The notes beneath the pieces are model-generated. The model was not told where the DNA came from, did no database searches, and was given only the letters and a program-made list of their open reading frames with translations. From positions 35,446,682 through 35,510,681 of the forward strand of contig NC_133104.1 in the NCBI RefSeq assembly GCF_022965805.1: a stretch of DNA of 64,000 nt, in the 5' to 3' direction. The number at the start of each line of letters is the position of its first letter. The stretch's first letter is position 1. The position numbers and the translations under genes are program-made. Source of the DNA: Primulina eburnea. Taxonomy: Eukaryota; Streptophyta; Magnoliopsida; Lamiales; Gesneriaceae. Below are positions 22,353-33,787 of the stretch, piece after piece.

Positions 22353-25300
22353 TGTGAGACAGTTATCGTGTATAATTGAATTAATTTCTTTATTTAGTTA
22401 ATAATTTAAGTAAAGTATGTTTTGTTTTAAATTATTTTAAAAGTATATATATTTAGTTTATTATGTAATTTAAAATATTTTCATAAGTTTAGTTTTCAGA
22501 TCAATATTCGATGTCGAAATGGAAAATAAAATTGAGATGATTAAGATATTAAAAATTTAAGTTATAATTTTATTTTAAGTCAAGAAAATAATATTTTAAA
22601 AGATTTATAAATTTTAGCATTTGTTAGGGTTTAATTTTATTTATCGAGTAAAATAGAAACGCTAAGCATTTTTAATTATCAAAATTCAGAAATAAGAGAT
22701 TTAAATACGTCTACTCGAAATAAAATATTTTAATATTATTTTTATGAATTAATTAATTAAATTAGGTAGTATTTATTTATGGATAGAATTTTAAAATTGC
22801 AAGACTCTTGATTTAAAATTTGAGGGCTTAATTAGTAATTTAAATCTTGATTAAATAACCTAAACACCTAGCTAATGTTCTATTATATATACATGAGGAG
22901 TATTCTTACCCTAATTCCACATGAAAATGACGCACACATTACACACACACTAGTTGGCCGTGACTTCCAAGCTGTGGAATCGGAATTTTTTTAATTTTTC
23001 TTCCATCAACAAGCTTAAGCCAACCACCACACTACAATCCTTAGTTAATTTAATCACTTTTCAAGCCATTAAACGCAACAATCTGTCTCCATTCGGCTTT
23101 CGTTTTTCCACGCGTTCGTTTGTCGATATTTCGCGTGTTTTAACGGAAAGTCGTGTCTAAACATTTTATTTATACAGCGGTCATGTTATATAATGTATTT
23201 TGATATAAAATATAAATGAAAATACATTGGTTTGATTATAAGTATGCTAGAACTTGATTAAAACTCGTTCCGATACATATTATGCATGAACTTCTTTGCT
23301 TCCTTGAGTTTTTAATCGCCGTCTTCGCTTGACCGATCTTGTAGCTTGCTGCTATGTATGATCATGTTAAGAGATGTGTTTAGATGTCATTAGATGGTCC
23401 ATGAAGGGGCAAAGGGCTGCTGGTACAGCAGAAGGTGAGATAAGCGCATGGTCGCACCAAGAAGGGGGATTGCGTGCGGCAATGGGGTCGTGGTTTGTAG
23501 GCTAAACAAGGGTGCAAGGGTAGGGTCTTAGGGTCCTGAGTTAGGTCTAGTAATGAGTGGTTACAGTGTGTTTGGCAACCAGGATTTGGGAGGATTTCAT
23601 GGGATTTGGATTTCAAAATCCTATTTTTACTGTTTGGCAAGATGTCCAAAGAAAAGAATTCGGATTTGCTTAGGATTTCATGGATTTCCACAAACATATC
23701 CAAATCCCATCAAATTTGATAAGATTTGGTGGGATTTGGATTTTAAAAACATAAAATTACTTTTTATCCAACACATCATTCTCCACCAAAAGTTTCTAAA
23801 TGGTTAGACTTTTTTTTTTCGTTTTAGCTTTTTTTAGAAGTTGAAAGATTTTGTTTGAATTTTATAAGTTTCTTGTGTTATTTACTGATTAATATAATAA
23901 AAATTATAGTAATTACCAAAGCCTCTTTTTACGTTTAATAATTAATTTCATGTTAAAGTTTGAAGTGATTTGATGATTTTTTAATTATTATTTTATGTGC
24001 ACTATGATTAATAAATAATAATTAATTTTTGAATTTACAAATGCAAATAATAGAGAAGAATTATTAATTTCTAAACTTTTTTTAGTTATTTATGTTTATA
24101 TGTTTTTTAAGGGTAGTTTAGTAAAATTTTAAAATTCTAAATTCAAATCTTTTTTCCTCCAAACAAGAAATGGATTTGTAAATATCATTTTTAAATTTTA
24201 AACCAAACACCAAATGGAATTTCAAATACTTGTATTTTCAAATCCAATTCCAAATCCAATTCCAAATCCTACAAAATCCTCTCAAATCCTGATTGCCAAA
24301 CACACTGTTAGGGTTCGATTGGGTGGAAATAGTTGCTGGAGCCGTAAGCTATAAGCTTGCGCGCATGGGATGTTGTTCGCAATTTAGGGTCACAATTTTG
24401 GGTTGTTTAAGGAGCTATGGTGCATTATGGGTTGGAATGGGCTGGACCAGAGGCTTTTGAGGTGTCTAAGGGTCGAGTCTAGGGCTTTGATCGAGTTAGA
24501 ATTGATAGGAAGTCGTACGAAACACGCAAGTGTCATAGCATTACTCTTTGGACAGCTTGTATCTATTTGGTTTGTTGTGCATGGTACGGGGTTCGGGCAT
24601 GGTTCGCGGTTGGTTTAGGGCCTTGGGCAGTAGGTTAGGATGTATTTTATGTATGGGTCTAGTCCCGAGTCAAGTGGTGCATCTTAAGTGGTTCTATTTA
24701 ATTTGAGAGTCGTATGTGCCCGAATGCGCCTTAGGGGCTATTTTAGGTATAAATTTTAGTATGTTAGGGAAACATATCAAAGGATGATCCAACGAGTATC
24801 ACGATGTTCGTAATTATTTATGATGTGCAAAATAATTATTTTTGAGGTATGCGATTTGTCTTGTGGTCAAATTATTTTACGAGTCTGGAAGCCGGAGAAC
24901 GTGTCTGAGCACCTCTCTAACCTCTTCGGAGGATTTATGTTATGTTAGAGAGTGAACATCTAATCCCAGGGCTCTACCGGCCCAGTATTGTGGTTTACTT
25001 TGATCAAACGGTTTATTTTATGAGTCACTTGTATTAAATAGAACTCTACGCAAAATGATTTATGATTATGATTATTATGACGAATATGAAAATATGATTT
25101 TATGAAAATGTTTTTGCAGGAAAGTCGCGTTATACATATTTATGCTTATATTATGCTATGTACGAACTATATTAAAATTGCATAGATTTTTATTACGTAT
25201 TACTTGTTATTCACGGTTTATGCATGCTGAGTCTTTAGGCTCACTGGACCTGATCGATGCAGATGATGTAGTTGAGGACGCGGTGACCAGTGAGCAATCT

Positions 25301-25615
25301 CGGGCCAATGGCATTGCAAACCCGATGAACTTGTAGTTCACGAGTTTTTATTATGCACATGTTTAAACTATTTACTTTGCTTTTATTGCATTGATTTTCG
25401 TTACTAGTATGTTGAATTTTTATATTGTGTTATAATTTTTCAAATTATGGTGGCTGTTTTTATTTGGATTTTTTGGTTGTGATTTTCAAATGATTATGGT
25501 TTAATATTAATTTTATTTTTAGTACGAGTGGTGACCGTTATTTATTTTACGAGTTATATTTATAGCAAATTATTTAATAAGAAAATTTCAAATTTTTATG
25601 ACACGGTTTGTCACA
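22353..25615 (+). repeat. Solo LTR, diverged Del/Tekay-like, beside the MATH gene
   Basis: The same landmarks occur in the same order as in the chromovirus LTR at 29671-32323. These are ATATTCGAT (22504), GGAAGCCGGAGAACGTGTC (24889), the CCCAGTATTGTGGTTT block (about 24980) and a GAGTCTTTAGGCTCACTGGACCTGAT-type block split across 25230-25256. It ends TTGTCACA. Without the inserted MITE it is about 2.5 kb, close to the 2.65 kb of the related LTR. No internal domain or second LTR is found, so it is a solo LTR. The left border at TGTGAG is approximate, and the 5-bp flanks (TATTT, TTTAT) do not match cleanly. Confidence 0.7.
23564..24307. mobile_element. Tourist-like (PIF/Harbinger) MITE, 744 bp
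   Basis: Terminal inverted repeats of about 34 bp begin CAGTGTGTTTGGCAA and have only three mismatches between ends. They are flanked by TTA at 23561-23563 and 24308-24310, the target duplication expected of PIF/Harbinger elements. The interior is AT-rich with sub-terminal GGGATTTGGATTT-type repeats in both orientations and no coding frame. It lies inside the solo LTR, so it inserted later. Confidence 0.88.
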
Positions 25616-27260
25616 TTTATATTTGGAATTATACATGTTTTCCTTATTTTTTTATTTTGTTAAAAAAAGTAGAAAAACAATTAATATCAATTTTTTAAAA
25701 AAAGTACATATAACTATTTTTTTAGAAAAAAATCCAAAGTAATTAATTTCTCTAGTCCGAGGAAGAATATTAGCTCGACCCTAACTATATTAAAATATAT
25801 AACGTATTTAAATTGGTGAAGCAGATGAACATTTTTTCAATGATAGTGGGTTTGGCTCTTTCTATCAAAATCTTTTCGGACAAATACGAATTTCATTGTT
25901 ACGTTTATGAATTTAAACAATTTTTTTTGTCTTCGTTTTTTATTCAAATTAATGGAGTAGACTTTTGTAAACTGAGATTGTGATATAATTGAGACAAGTT
26001 ATTTTGGATGGTTTGAGTTTAATTTGATCTTATTTTTATTTCAATTAATTGATTGATGTTGTTAACATCTGTGTGTTTGATCTAACCAATTAAATTGTAT
26101 AATTTGTTTGTTGATCTAAAATAGGAAGAAGATAGATTAATATTAGTTTCACTGCATCATTCAACATACAGAAAAATTTACTAAGAATATATTTGATTTC
26201 ATTAAATGACAATAGCTTGGAAAAAAAATCCAAACAGACTTAATGTGGTGAAATCTAATTAAATTCAATTTAAAAATAATTGAATTATTAGATTTAATTA
26301 GGTTTATTAACTCGATTAATCATTTAATAAATAATCTAGAGAATTTTGTTGTGAATTGAAAAATTACTTAGCTGAATTTGAATTTAGCACATAGATTATA
26401 ACTTAGATTGGTACCGTTGTGCGTCTTAGTGATTTTTAAAATTAAATTTTCTTTTAAGTAATTTTTCTCGTCGTTAGACTTTATTTCTTGTTTTCGTTAA
26501 TTTAGTTTTAAATAATTTGATCTCACCTCACATTTATTCGATTGGCCTAAATTGAGATAAATAATTAATATTTTAGTATTTAAATATTGATATTTGTGGA
26601 AACGATAATTGAACTCATCATCCACTTAATATTACTTGACTTAGTCTACTTGTTAGATTTAATCACAACCGAAAATATCAGCTTAACCGTCAACGATAAC
26701 TTACTTTATTCAAAATTGGATTTTTATTCATATCTTGCTTCCTCTGATGTACAACTATAACCATTAAATAATTCACTCGATAATTGATAACCACTTGAAA
26801 GTACGATGGATAGTTTTTCACTGACTCATCATATGATCATCCATCTGCATGATTGGACATCTTCATGTCCTTACAAATGAAATATGACGTTTAACATCAC
26901 TAATGATAATTTCGAGCTCGAGCGACCTTTATCCTTATTTTAAGTGGCTAAATCAACTTGTTATTTTGTTTCATGATCTACATGATATGTATGACCTCAT
27001 TGTACTATTGCATATTCAAGGTCTTTATCAATGGAGCTTGCATTAATATACATATAAAGTAAATGCCCTAATTTGTTAAAACGTAAATTTTATTAAAATA
27101 AAAGTATTTATTATATAAAAATCATTAAAATACAAGCCTCTGACTTGTGAGACATGTATTCTACATTTTTCAAACATCATTCGCGCATTTTCCTTTATAG
27201 CAATACTATCCATCCCTTCATTACTTCCTAAACCAACTTCTCCAAACACTTGTTGTAGAT
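25616..27260. other. AT-rich region, no gene seen
   Basis: 1.6 kb without a credible ORF, RNA gene or paired repeat. The stretch from about 26740 to 27250 is less AT-rich and may be a retroelement relic that I cannot assign. Confidence 0.5.
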
Positions 27261-27488
27261 CTTGGCAAGTGGAAGAAATCTAGATGTGGTAGTTATGATG
27301 TATTTTTTTTTTTGTACAAATAGTCTTCTAGTCATTCAATAATTCATGTACAAGAGACTACTATATTTTTTACTCTCCAAAAGCAATAAGATTCTCCTTT
27401 CTACACTTCTTCGTTCTCTTGTATAGCACACACATTCAAGAAGATAAATTCTTTTGGTGCACATCAGTGAATCACATATCAACTTACA
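27261..27488 (+). repeat. 5' LTR of Copia D, about 26 bp short at its start
   Basis: Matches 52801-53030 from CTTGGCAAGTGGAAG to the terminal TTACA. The 3' copy continues about 26 bp further upstream (to 52775), but sequence before 27259 does not match it, so this LTR is truncated or was rearranged. Confidence 0.8.
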
Positions 27489-27489
27489 T

Positions 27490-27504
27490 CAATTGTTATC
27501 AGAG
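27490..27504 (+). promoter_or_regulatory. Primer-binding site of Copia D, one base changed
   Basis: TTGTTATCAGAGC two bases after the LTR end; the usual site is TGGTATCAGAGC, so one G has become T. Confidence 0.75.
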
Positions 27505-27529
27505 CACCAGGCTAATCCCAGCGCGTTCT

Positions 27530-29670
27530 TCATTTGGAACATGTTCTGCGAAGTACGGCATTGGGAAATTCACGGGAAAGAACAATTTCAGTCTATGGCG
27601 TCTAAAAATGCGAGCCCTACTGGTTCAACAAGGTCTCGAGGAAGCACTGGAAGGAGAAAATAAATTCTCATCTATGTTATCGGCTGAGAACAAGAAAAAT
27701 ATTCTTGATAAAGCCCATAACACTCTGATTCTTTCTTTAGGAGACAAAGTGCTACGAGAAGTCTTTAAACAGAAGTTGGCAACCAAAATTTGGTAGAAGC
27801 TTGGGCACCTGTATATGACCAAGTCATTGACCAATAGTTTATATCTAAAGCAGAAATTGTATACTTTCAAGATGACCGGAGGAAGATATTGAAATTGAAA
27901 TAGGTTATCATCTTGGGTCTTTAAAATATTGAAATTAAAATTGAAGATGAAGATCAGGCACTCCTCCTCCTTTGATCATCGTCTAGTGAGTTCGATAATA
28001 TCTCAGACATGATGATGTGTGGAATGGATTCAATAATGCTTGAAGAATTACATGCTGCTCTTTTCTCCAAAGAATTAAAGAAAAGACCTGAGGAAGTAGA
28101 CAAGTTAAGAAATGAAAGACTCAATGTTAGAGGAAGAACTAAGAAGAAGGATCCCAAATTCAAGAACACTTCAAGATCAAAATCTAAGGATAAAAAGAAG
28201 TGATTCTTGTGCAAGAGGGAGGGTCATCTTAAAAAGGATTGCCCAGATCGAAAGCAATATAATCTGGACAACAAGGGTGATCGTGGAGATGGTGAAGTAG
28301 CCTCTGAGGGGTACGAAAGTGCTGAAGTTCTTTGTCTCATATGACAGGATTACTCAAGAATGGGTATTGGATTCAGGTTGTTCCTTTCATACGTGTCCTC
28401 AAAAGCATTGGTTCATTTCGTATAAATCTTGTGATGGAGGACAAGTACTGCTCGGGAATAATATGTCTTGTAAAGTCGCTGGCATTGGATCCATAAAACT
28501 CAAGCTTACATATAGGAAAGATAGGGTTCTAACATTTGTGAGACATGTATAAGAACTAAAAAGGAAACTAGTGTCTTTGTGAGTGTTGGATTTCTATGGC
28601 TTTTGTTGTCAAATGGAAGGTGAAGCCCTTAAAGTCTTGAAAGATTAATTGATAATACTGAAATGAATACTCAAGAATGGGCTATACTTGCCGCAAGCCT
28701 AAGTGGTCACTAAAGAGGCAAGTGTTGCAACATAAGCTAACTTCACTAAGGGTCAGATTTGGCACATGAGATTAGGTCATATTAGTTAAGTAGGCCTCAA
28801 GGAATTGAGTAAACATGGTCTTCTTGGAGGTGATCAAATATCAGAATTTGAGAGTTGTGAGCATTGCATATATGGCAAAGCAAAAAGACTAGCTTTGCCA
28901 TGGAAATTCATAGAACAAAGAGTATACTCGAATGTGTTCATAGTGATTTTGTGGGGGGCTGCAAGAGTGACCTCAAAAAGTGGTGCCAAATATTTTTGTA
29001 ATCACTCGTTGATGATTTCTCAAGAAGAGTTTGGGTTTATATACTAAAGCACAAAAGTGATATATTTATGCATTTCAAAGAGTGGAAGTTTTTAGTTGAA
29101 ACCCAAACTAGAAAGAAAGTTAAGACACTTCGGACTGATAATGTCTTGGAATTTTGTCAAGAAGAACTTAAGCAAATTTGCAAAATGGAATCAAGAGACA
29201 TTTCACTGTAAGAGGAACCCCACAACAAAATAGTTTGGCAAAGAGAATGAACCGAAACATTATGGAAAATGTGAGATGCATGTTGTCAAACACATCTGTC
29301 CCATTAAGATTTTGGGCAGAAGTTGTATCCACGGCTGTACATTTGATCAATAGGAGCCCGTCTACTACAATAGAGTTTAAAACTCCTATCGAAATGTGGT
29401 CAGGACATGCACCAAATCTCAAATATCTCAGAATATTTGGTCGTGTCGCCTATTTGAAAGATGATTAGATGCAATGAAAGATGAAATGAGGTCCTTAGAT
29501 AAAATCCAAACATGAATTTTACTTTTAAAAAAAACCTCTGGGACAGAAAGTGATAGGTTGCAAGTGGGTGTTTATGATAGAAGAAGCTATTCTAGAAGTT
29601 GAGAAAGCAAGGTTCAAGGCAAGGCAAGGATTGTGGCTAAAGGGTATTTACAACCTGAAGAGTAGTTTAC
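27530..29670 (+). pseudogene. Copia D gag, protease, integrase and RT start
   Basis: Gag opens with the FTGKNNFSLWRLKMRALL block (27570-27625) and stays open to 27796, then shifts. At 28198 the first cysteine of the zinc knuckle is replaced by TGA, leaving LCKREGHLKKDC. Protease has the DSG site in WVLDSGCSFHTCP (about 28362). Integrase is in pieces: RTDNVLEFC (29128) and a 96-codon piece (29178-29468) with the TPQQNSLAKRMNR block. The RT start near 29550 runs to the break at 29670. At least five frame changes or stops are present. Confidence 0.85.
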
Positions 29671-32323
29671 TGTAGAGCCCAAAATTAGTACACGTAAAAC
29701 TCATGCATTTATTTAAATCAATAAATTATTTATTTAATTTTAACATGATTTTTACGATGCATGATTTATGATCTTTGCATTATTTTAAATTATTATAGGT
29801 TTATTTGATACACGTTAAAATGTTTATTGAGTTTATGATTCAGGCAAATATTCGATACGGGAATGAGAAAAGAAACCGATGACGTTTTAGGCGATTTACA
29901 ATTTAAAATGCGGTATTTTTATTTCAAATCAAGGGGTTTGATATTTTAAATGATTTATGAAATTTTAAGCATTTTAAAGCCTAATTTTATTTATTAATTG
30001 ATTTTATGATTTTAAGTTTTTCAAATACTATTTTGAATATTGAGAGATTTTAATCTTGAAATTGACACTCAAGTAATTGTTTTATTTAAAACTTTGTTTG
30101 GGGTTAACTAATTAGATTAGTATTAATCTTTTTATTACTAATTATTTTACCTAAGCATTTGTTTAGTCCCTTAAGTACCCCCTAATCTAAAACCACTCAT
30201 GCACACACACAATTACACACACACGCGCGCGTTTCAGCACACACATTTCACACACACTCACATTTCATATTCTTGATAGGAAACCTAGGGTTCTTGAGAG
30301 TTCTTTCAGCAGCCACTCTTCCCCTTGCAAATTTCCGGAGATTTACGTTGGTTTTTCGAGCAAAAATCGTGTAAAAATGTTCCTCGGTCATTTCCCGCAA
30401 TCCACCGCGTCGGTATTCGTCACCTTCGAGCGTTTAATCATCAAAGGCATGTATATTATTTTATTTTTGCATCAATCTTGTCGTTAGTAAGAATTTTGAT
30501 GTATATTGTATGGAAAATCTGTGTATGTTATGCAAAAGTTTGAGTAAAAATGTTTAAAACGATTTTGGATCAAAATTTTAGATCTCAAAACCGAGTCTGC
30601 TGTCATTTCGAGTACTGTGAATTTTCGGTCAACTTTCTGGAAATGCTTTCAACATAATAAACATAGTACTCTTTGATACCTTTGATTTGACAGTAAATTC
30701 ATAATTTTTGGACAAACAGCGAGTGATTTTTGATCATTTTCATGGGACTGCTCAAGCTGTGAAATTTCTATGTCACAAAACCCGTCACCTTCTGTTATTT
30801 TGAATTCTGAGACTTATAGGTTGGTTTTCTAGAAATATTTTCAACATATGATTTGTATAAATCTATGTTATCTTAAATTGGCTAGAAAACGCGTAATTTC
30901 TGATAGGAAACGAGGGAGATATGATTTTTATCGTAAATTTACACAAGCTGTGAAATTTCTGTGTCACAAAACCCGTCACCCCCTGTTATTTTGAATTCTG
31001 CGACTTATAGGTTGGTTTTCTGGAAATTTTTCCAACATATGATTTGTAATACTCTGTGTTATCTTTGATTTGATATTAAATTCGTAATTTTTTGATAAGA
31101 GATAAGGGAGATATGATTTTATCATAAATTCGCACAAGCTGTGAAATTTCTGTGTCCCAAAACCCGTAACCCTCTGTTATTTTGAATTCTGAGACTTATA
31201 GGTTAGTTTTTTGGAAATGTTTTCAACATATGATTTGTATTACTCTGTGTTTTGTCTTCGATTTAATAGCAAATTCATAATTTTCTGATAAGAAACGAGA
31301 GAGATGAATTTTATGGTAAAACCGCTCAAGCTGTGAAAATTTGTGCATGTTCTTCGCGTTTTCTCAAGTTTTGGTTGTAGGCTTCGTTAGGATTTCCTGA
31401 ATTTTTGCTGACGTAGTTAGGGCAGCATGTCCAGAGCGTTCCAACAATATCTTCGATGTTTTTAAGTGTGTTCGACGTTCAAAAAAAAATGTTTTATTTT
31501 TGAAATATGCTAAATTTCTTGTGACCAAATATGAACTGGTTTGGAAGCCGGAAAACGTGTCCGGGAACCTCTCCACCCCATTAAAGTATGACCGGGTTTT
31601 AATCAAGATTGGAAAGAGGTAAAGTATGACCAGGGACCAATCCACCCTATAAAGTATGACCAGTGATCTTATGTATATCGTAGTGGGCATCCCTGCCATC
31701 CCAGTACTGTGGTTTTGTTTGATCAGGCGCATTTATCTATGTGTCACTTGCTTTGAAACATATCTCTATGCAAAATGATGATGATTATGTATGTTCACGT
31801 ATGTATTATGCAAGTACATTTATGAAAATATTTATGAAATGTTTTGCGATATGATGGCACTCTATGTTTATGTAAGTACATTCAATTTTAAGTATGTACG
31901 CTCTACTTTAACATGCATTTGTTTTTATTATGTATTACTTGTTATTATCAGTTTATACATGTTGAGTCTTTAGACTCGTTAGACTTGATCGCAGGTGAGG
32001 ACAAGTTTGAGGAGATGAGAGGCAAGGATCAGTGAGTTGGCTCGGACTGTGCGGAGGCCTAACCTGAGGACCGCTTAAATTTCAAGAGTTTTATGCATGA
32101 TAAAATTGTTTACTCTGATTATGCATGATAAAATTGTTTACTCTGATTTTTATTGAAATTACTTTATGTTGTTTTAAATAAGTACTCATTGCAAGTTTGT
32201 TTACATTTCAAATATTTGTTCAAGCATTTTATTTTTATGGCATTTTGGAGGAGAATTACTTATTTAAGAAAAATTTTTATTTTCCGCAAATTTTAAGTAA
32301 GTTAAAAAATATGGTACATTACA
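29671..32323 (+). repeat. 5' LTR of the chromovirus (2653 bp)
   Basis: Begins TGTAGAGCCC and ends ATTACA. It contains four copies of a 191-bp tandem unit (anchor AAGCTGTG at 30754, 30945, 31136 and 31328). It aligns with 48881-51484 with many substitutions and small indels. Confidence 0.92.
30600..31360 (+). repeat. 191-bp tandem array inside the 5' LTR
   Basis: Units of 191-192 bp, each carrying AAGCTGTGAAATTTCTGTG, then CACAAAACCCGTCACC and TGTTATTTTGAATTCTG. Four anchors are equally spaced. The 3' LTR has the same four-copy array. Confidence 0.88.
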
Positions 32324-32325
32324 GT

Positions 32326-32337
32326 TGGTATCAGAGC
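32326..32337 (+). promoter_or_regulatory. Primer-binding site of the chromovirus
   Basis: TGGTATCAGAGC two bases after the end of the 5' LTR; tRNA-Met type. Confidence 0.9.
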
Positions 32338-32498
32338 AGTGTTCTTGTAAAGGGTTAAGCCTACTACCGGTTGCGAGAAGCTCACGAAGTTACGCATCAA
32401 GTCTGTAAGTTAAAGTTTTAAAATTCTTTCATGTAGTAAGCATCAAAGGCATGATTTCAGCATGTACATGTTTAAATTCGATTTACGTGCATCTTATG

Positions 32499-32514
32499 AT
32501 ATATATATATATAT
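32499..32514. repeat. (AT)n microsatellite
   Basis: Eight AT units in the leader of the chromovirus, just upstream of gag. Confidence 0.85.
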
Positions 32515-32560
32515 TATTTTCGTGCATGTTGATTTATGCGTTGGGTAAATTTTGGAACAG

Positions 32561-33612
32561 TATGCCTCCTAGACATATGATTGCACGTGGGCAGACATAG
32601 AGAACAGAGAGGGCCAGGATGAGGAGATGGCCACTTCTCCTCACCCACCGCCAGATATGAAGGCACATATGTTAGCAGAGATGACTCAGTTCTTCGCCAA
32701 ATTTGTGGGGAACAATGTTGGAATAGCTACGGGGACGAGGCCCAGGCCAGAGGCAGTGTATGAGAGGTTCAGGAGGATGGACCCAAAGGAGTTCTCGGGG
32801 ACTACTGAACCGATGATAGCTGAGGGATGGATTAAATCCATCGAGGTTATTTTCGCTTTTATGGAGCTGCAGGATGCAGACAAAGTTAGATGTGCCACAT
32901 TTCTGCTGACAGGGGATGATAGATTGTGGTGGGAGAGTGCGTTTATGTTAGTGAACTTGCAGAATTTTTCTTGGGATGGTTTTAAGGAAGTCTTCTACTT
33001 CAAGTACTTCACCGAAGAAGTACACACCCGCTTGACCATGGAGTTTATGACACTAAGGTAAGAGACAGCAACGTGGCAGATTTTGTGAGGAAGTTAGAGA
33101 GAGGGTGTCGCTTTGTGGCCCTAATTGCGAATGATGCCCGGGAGAATCTGAGGAATTTTATTGATGGGTTACGGCTGATCTTGCGCCGTGACGTTAGAGT
33201 TGCTGTTCCTACCACTTATTCTATTTCCGTGTCGAGAGCCTTGGCGGCAGAGCAGGACCAGAGGGATATTGAGAATGACAGGCAGGGCAAGAGGCCCTAT
33301 CAGGTGCCCCAACAACAACCCTCACAACAGCAACAGTTTAAGAGGCCTTTCCAGGGGCAACATGGAAAGAGGCCGTTTCAAGGACCGCCGAAAGGCAAGG
33401 GCCCTATGCCACAAAAGAAGGCTCCTCAGAAGCCTGGTGAGTACCCACCGTGCCCGAAATGCAACCGTCTGCATTTTGGGCAGTGTTTATGGGGCTCGGG
33501 CAAATGTTTCAAGTTTGGAGCCAATGACCACGGTTGCATTTGGAGCCAACCCAGGGAAGAGTGTTCGCCATGCATGCCGAGGAGGCGAACCCAGACACGA
33601 CTTTACTGACTG
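32561..33612 (+). pseudogene. Chromovirus gag, frameshifted
   Basis: Starts with an MPPR-type head at about 32561, then shifts; the main open piece begins MATSPHPPPDM (32627). The retrotransposon gag domain includes FRRMDPKEFSGTTEP and AEGWIKSIEVIF, then WWES, with a further break at 33061. A second piece (33073-33609) holds the RNA-binding Q/K/P-rich tail and a zinc knuckle whose second cysteine is Phe (CFKFGANDHG). Two more shifts occur between the knuckle and the end. Gag would form the particle shell; this copy cannot. Confidence 0.85.
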
Positions 33613-33787
33613 GTAACCTATTTATTTTAGCACAGTTTTTATTTTTGGTCATGCATGCTTCAAATTTTGCTTGGGAATGATAGTATGTTGTTTTTGTATT
33701 TTAGAAACTTTGGATATAAACTTTCAACTATGCTTGAAGTTAAGATTAGTTAGGTATCAGTTTTTGTGTTGTGCTAACGTCCTTCAG
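33613..33787 (+). other. Possible spliceosomal intron between gag and protease
   Basis: 175 bp that interrupt an otherwise continuous gag-protease reading. The upstream exon ends ..TTLLTG and the downstream one resumes ..FIKKVKTKALLDSGATH. The segment begins GTAACC, ends TTCAG, is T-rich, and has CTAAC 13-9 bases before the end. Removing it joins the frames in phase through a split Gly codon. No terminal repeats or target duplication suggest an insertion instead. Confidence 0.55.

Noticed and set aside
22954..23160. 68-codon plus-strand frame, possibly a small peptide gene
   Set aside because: It lies in the solo LTR with no signal peptide or known peptide motif.
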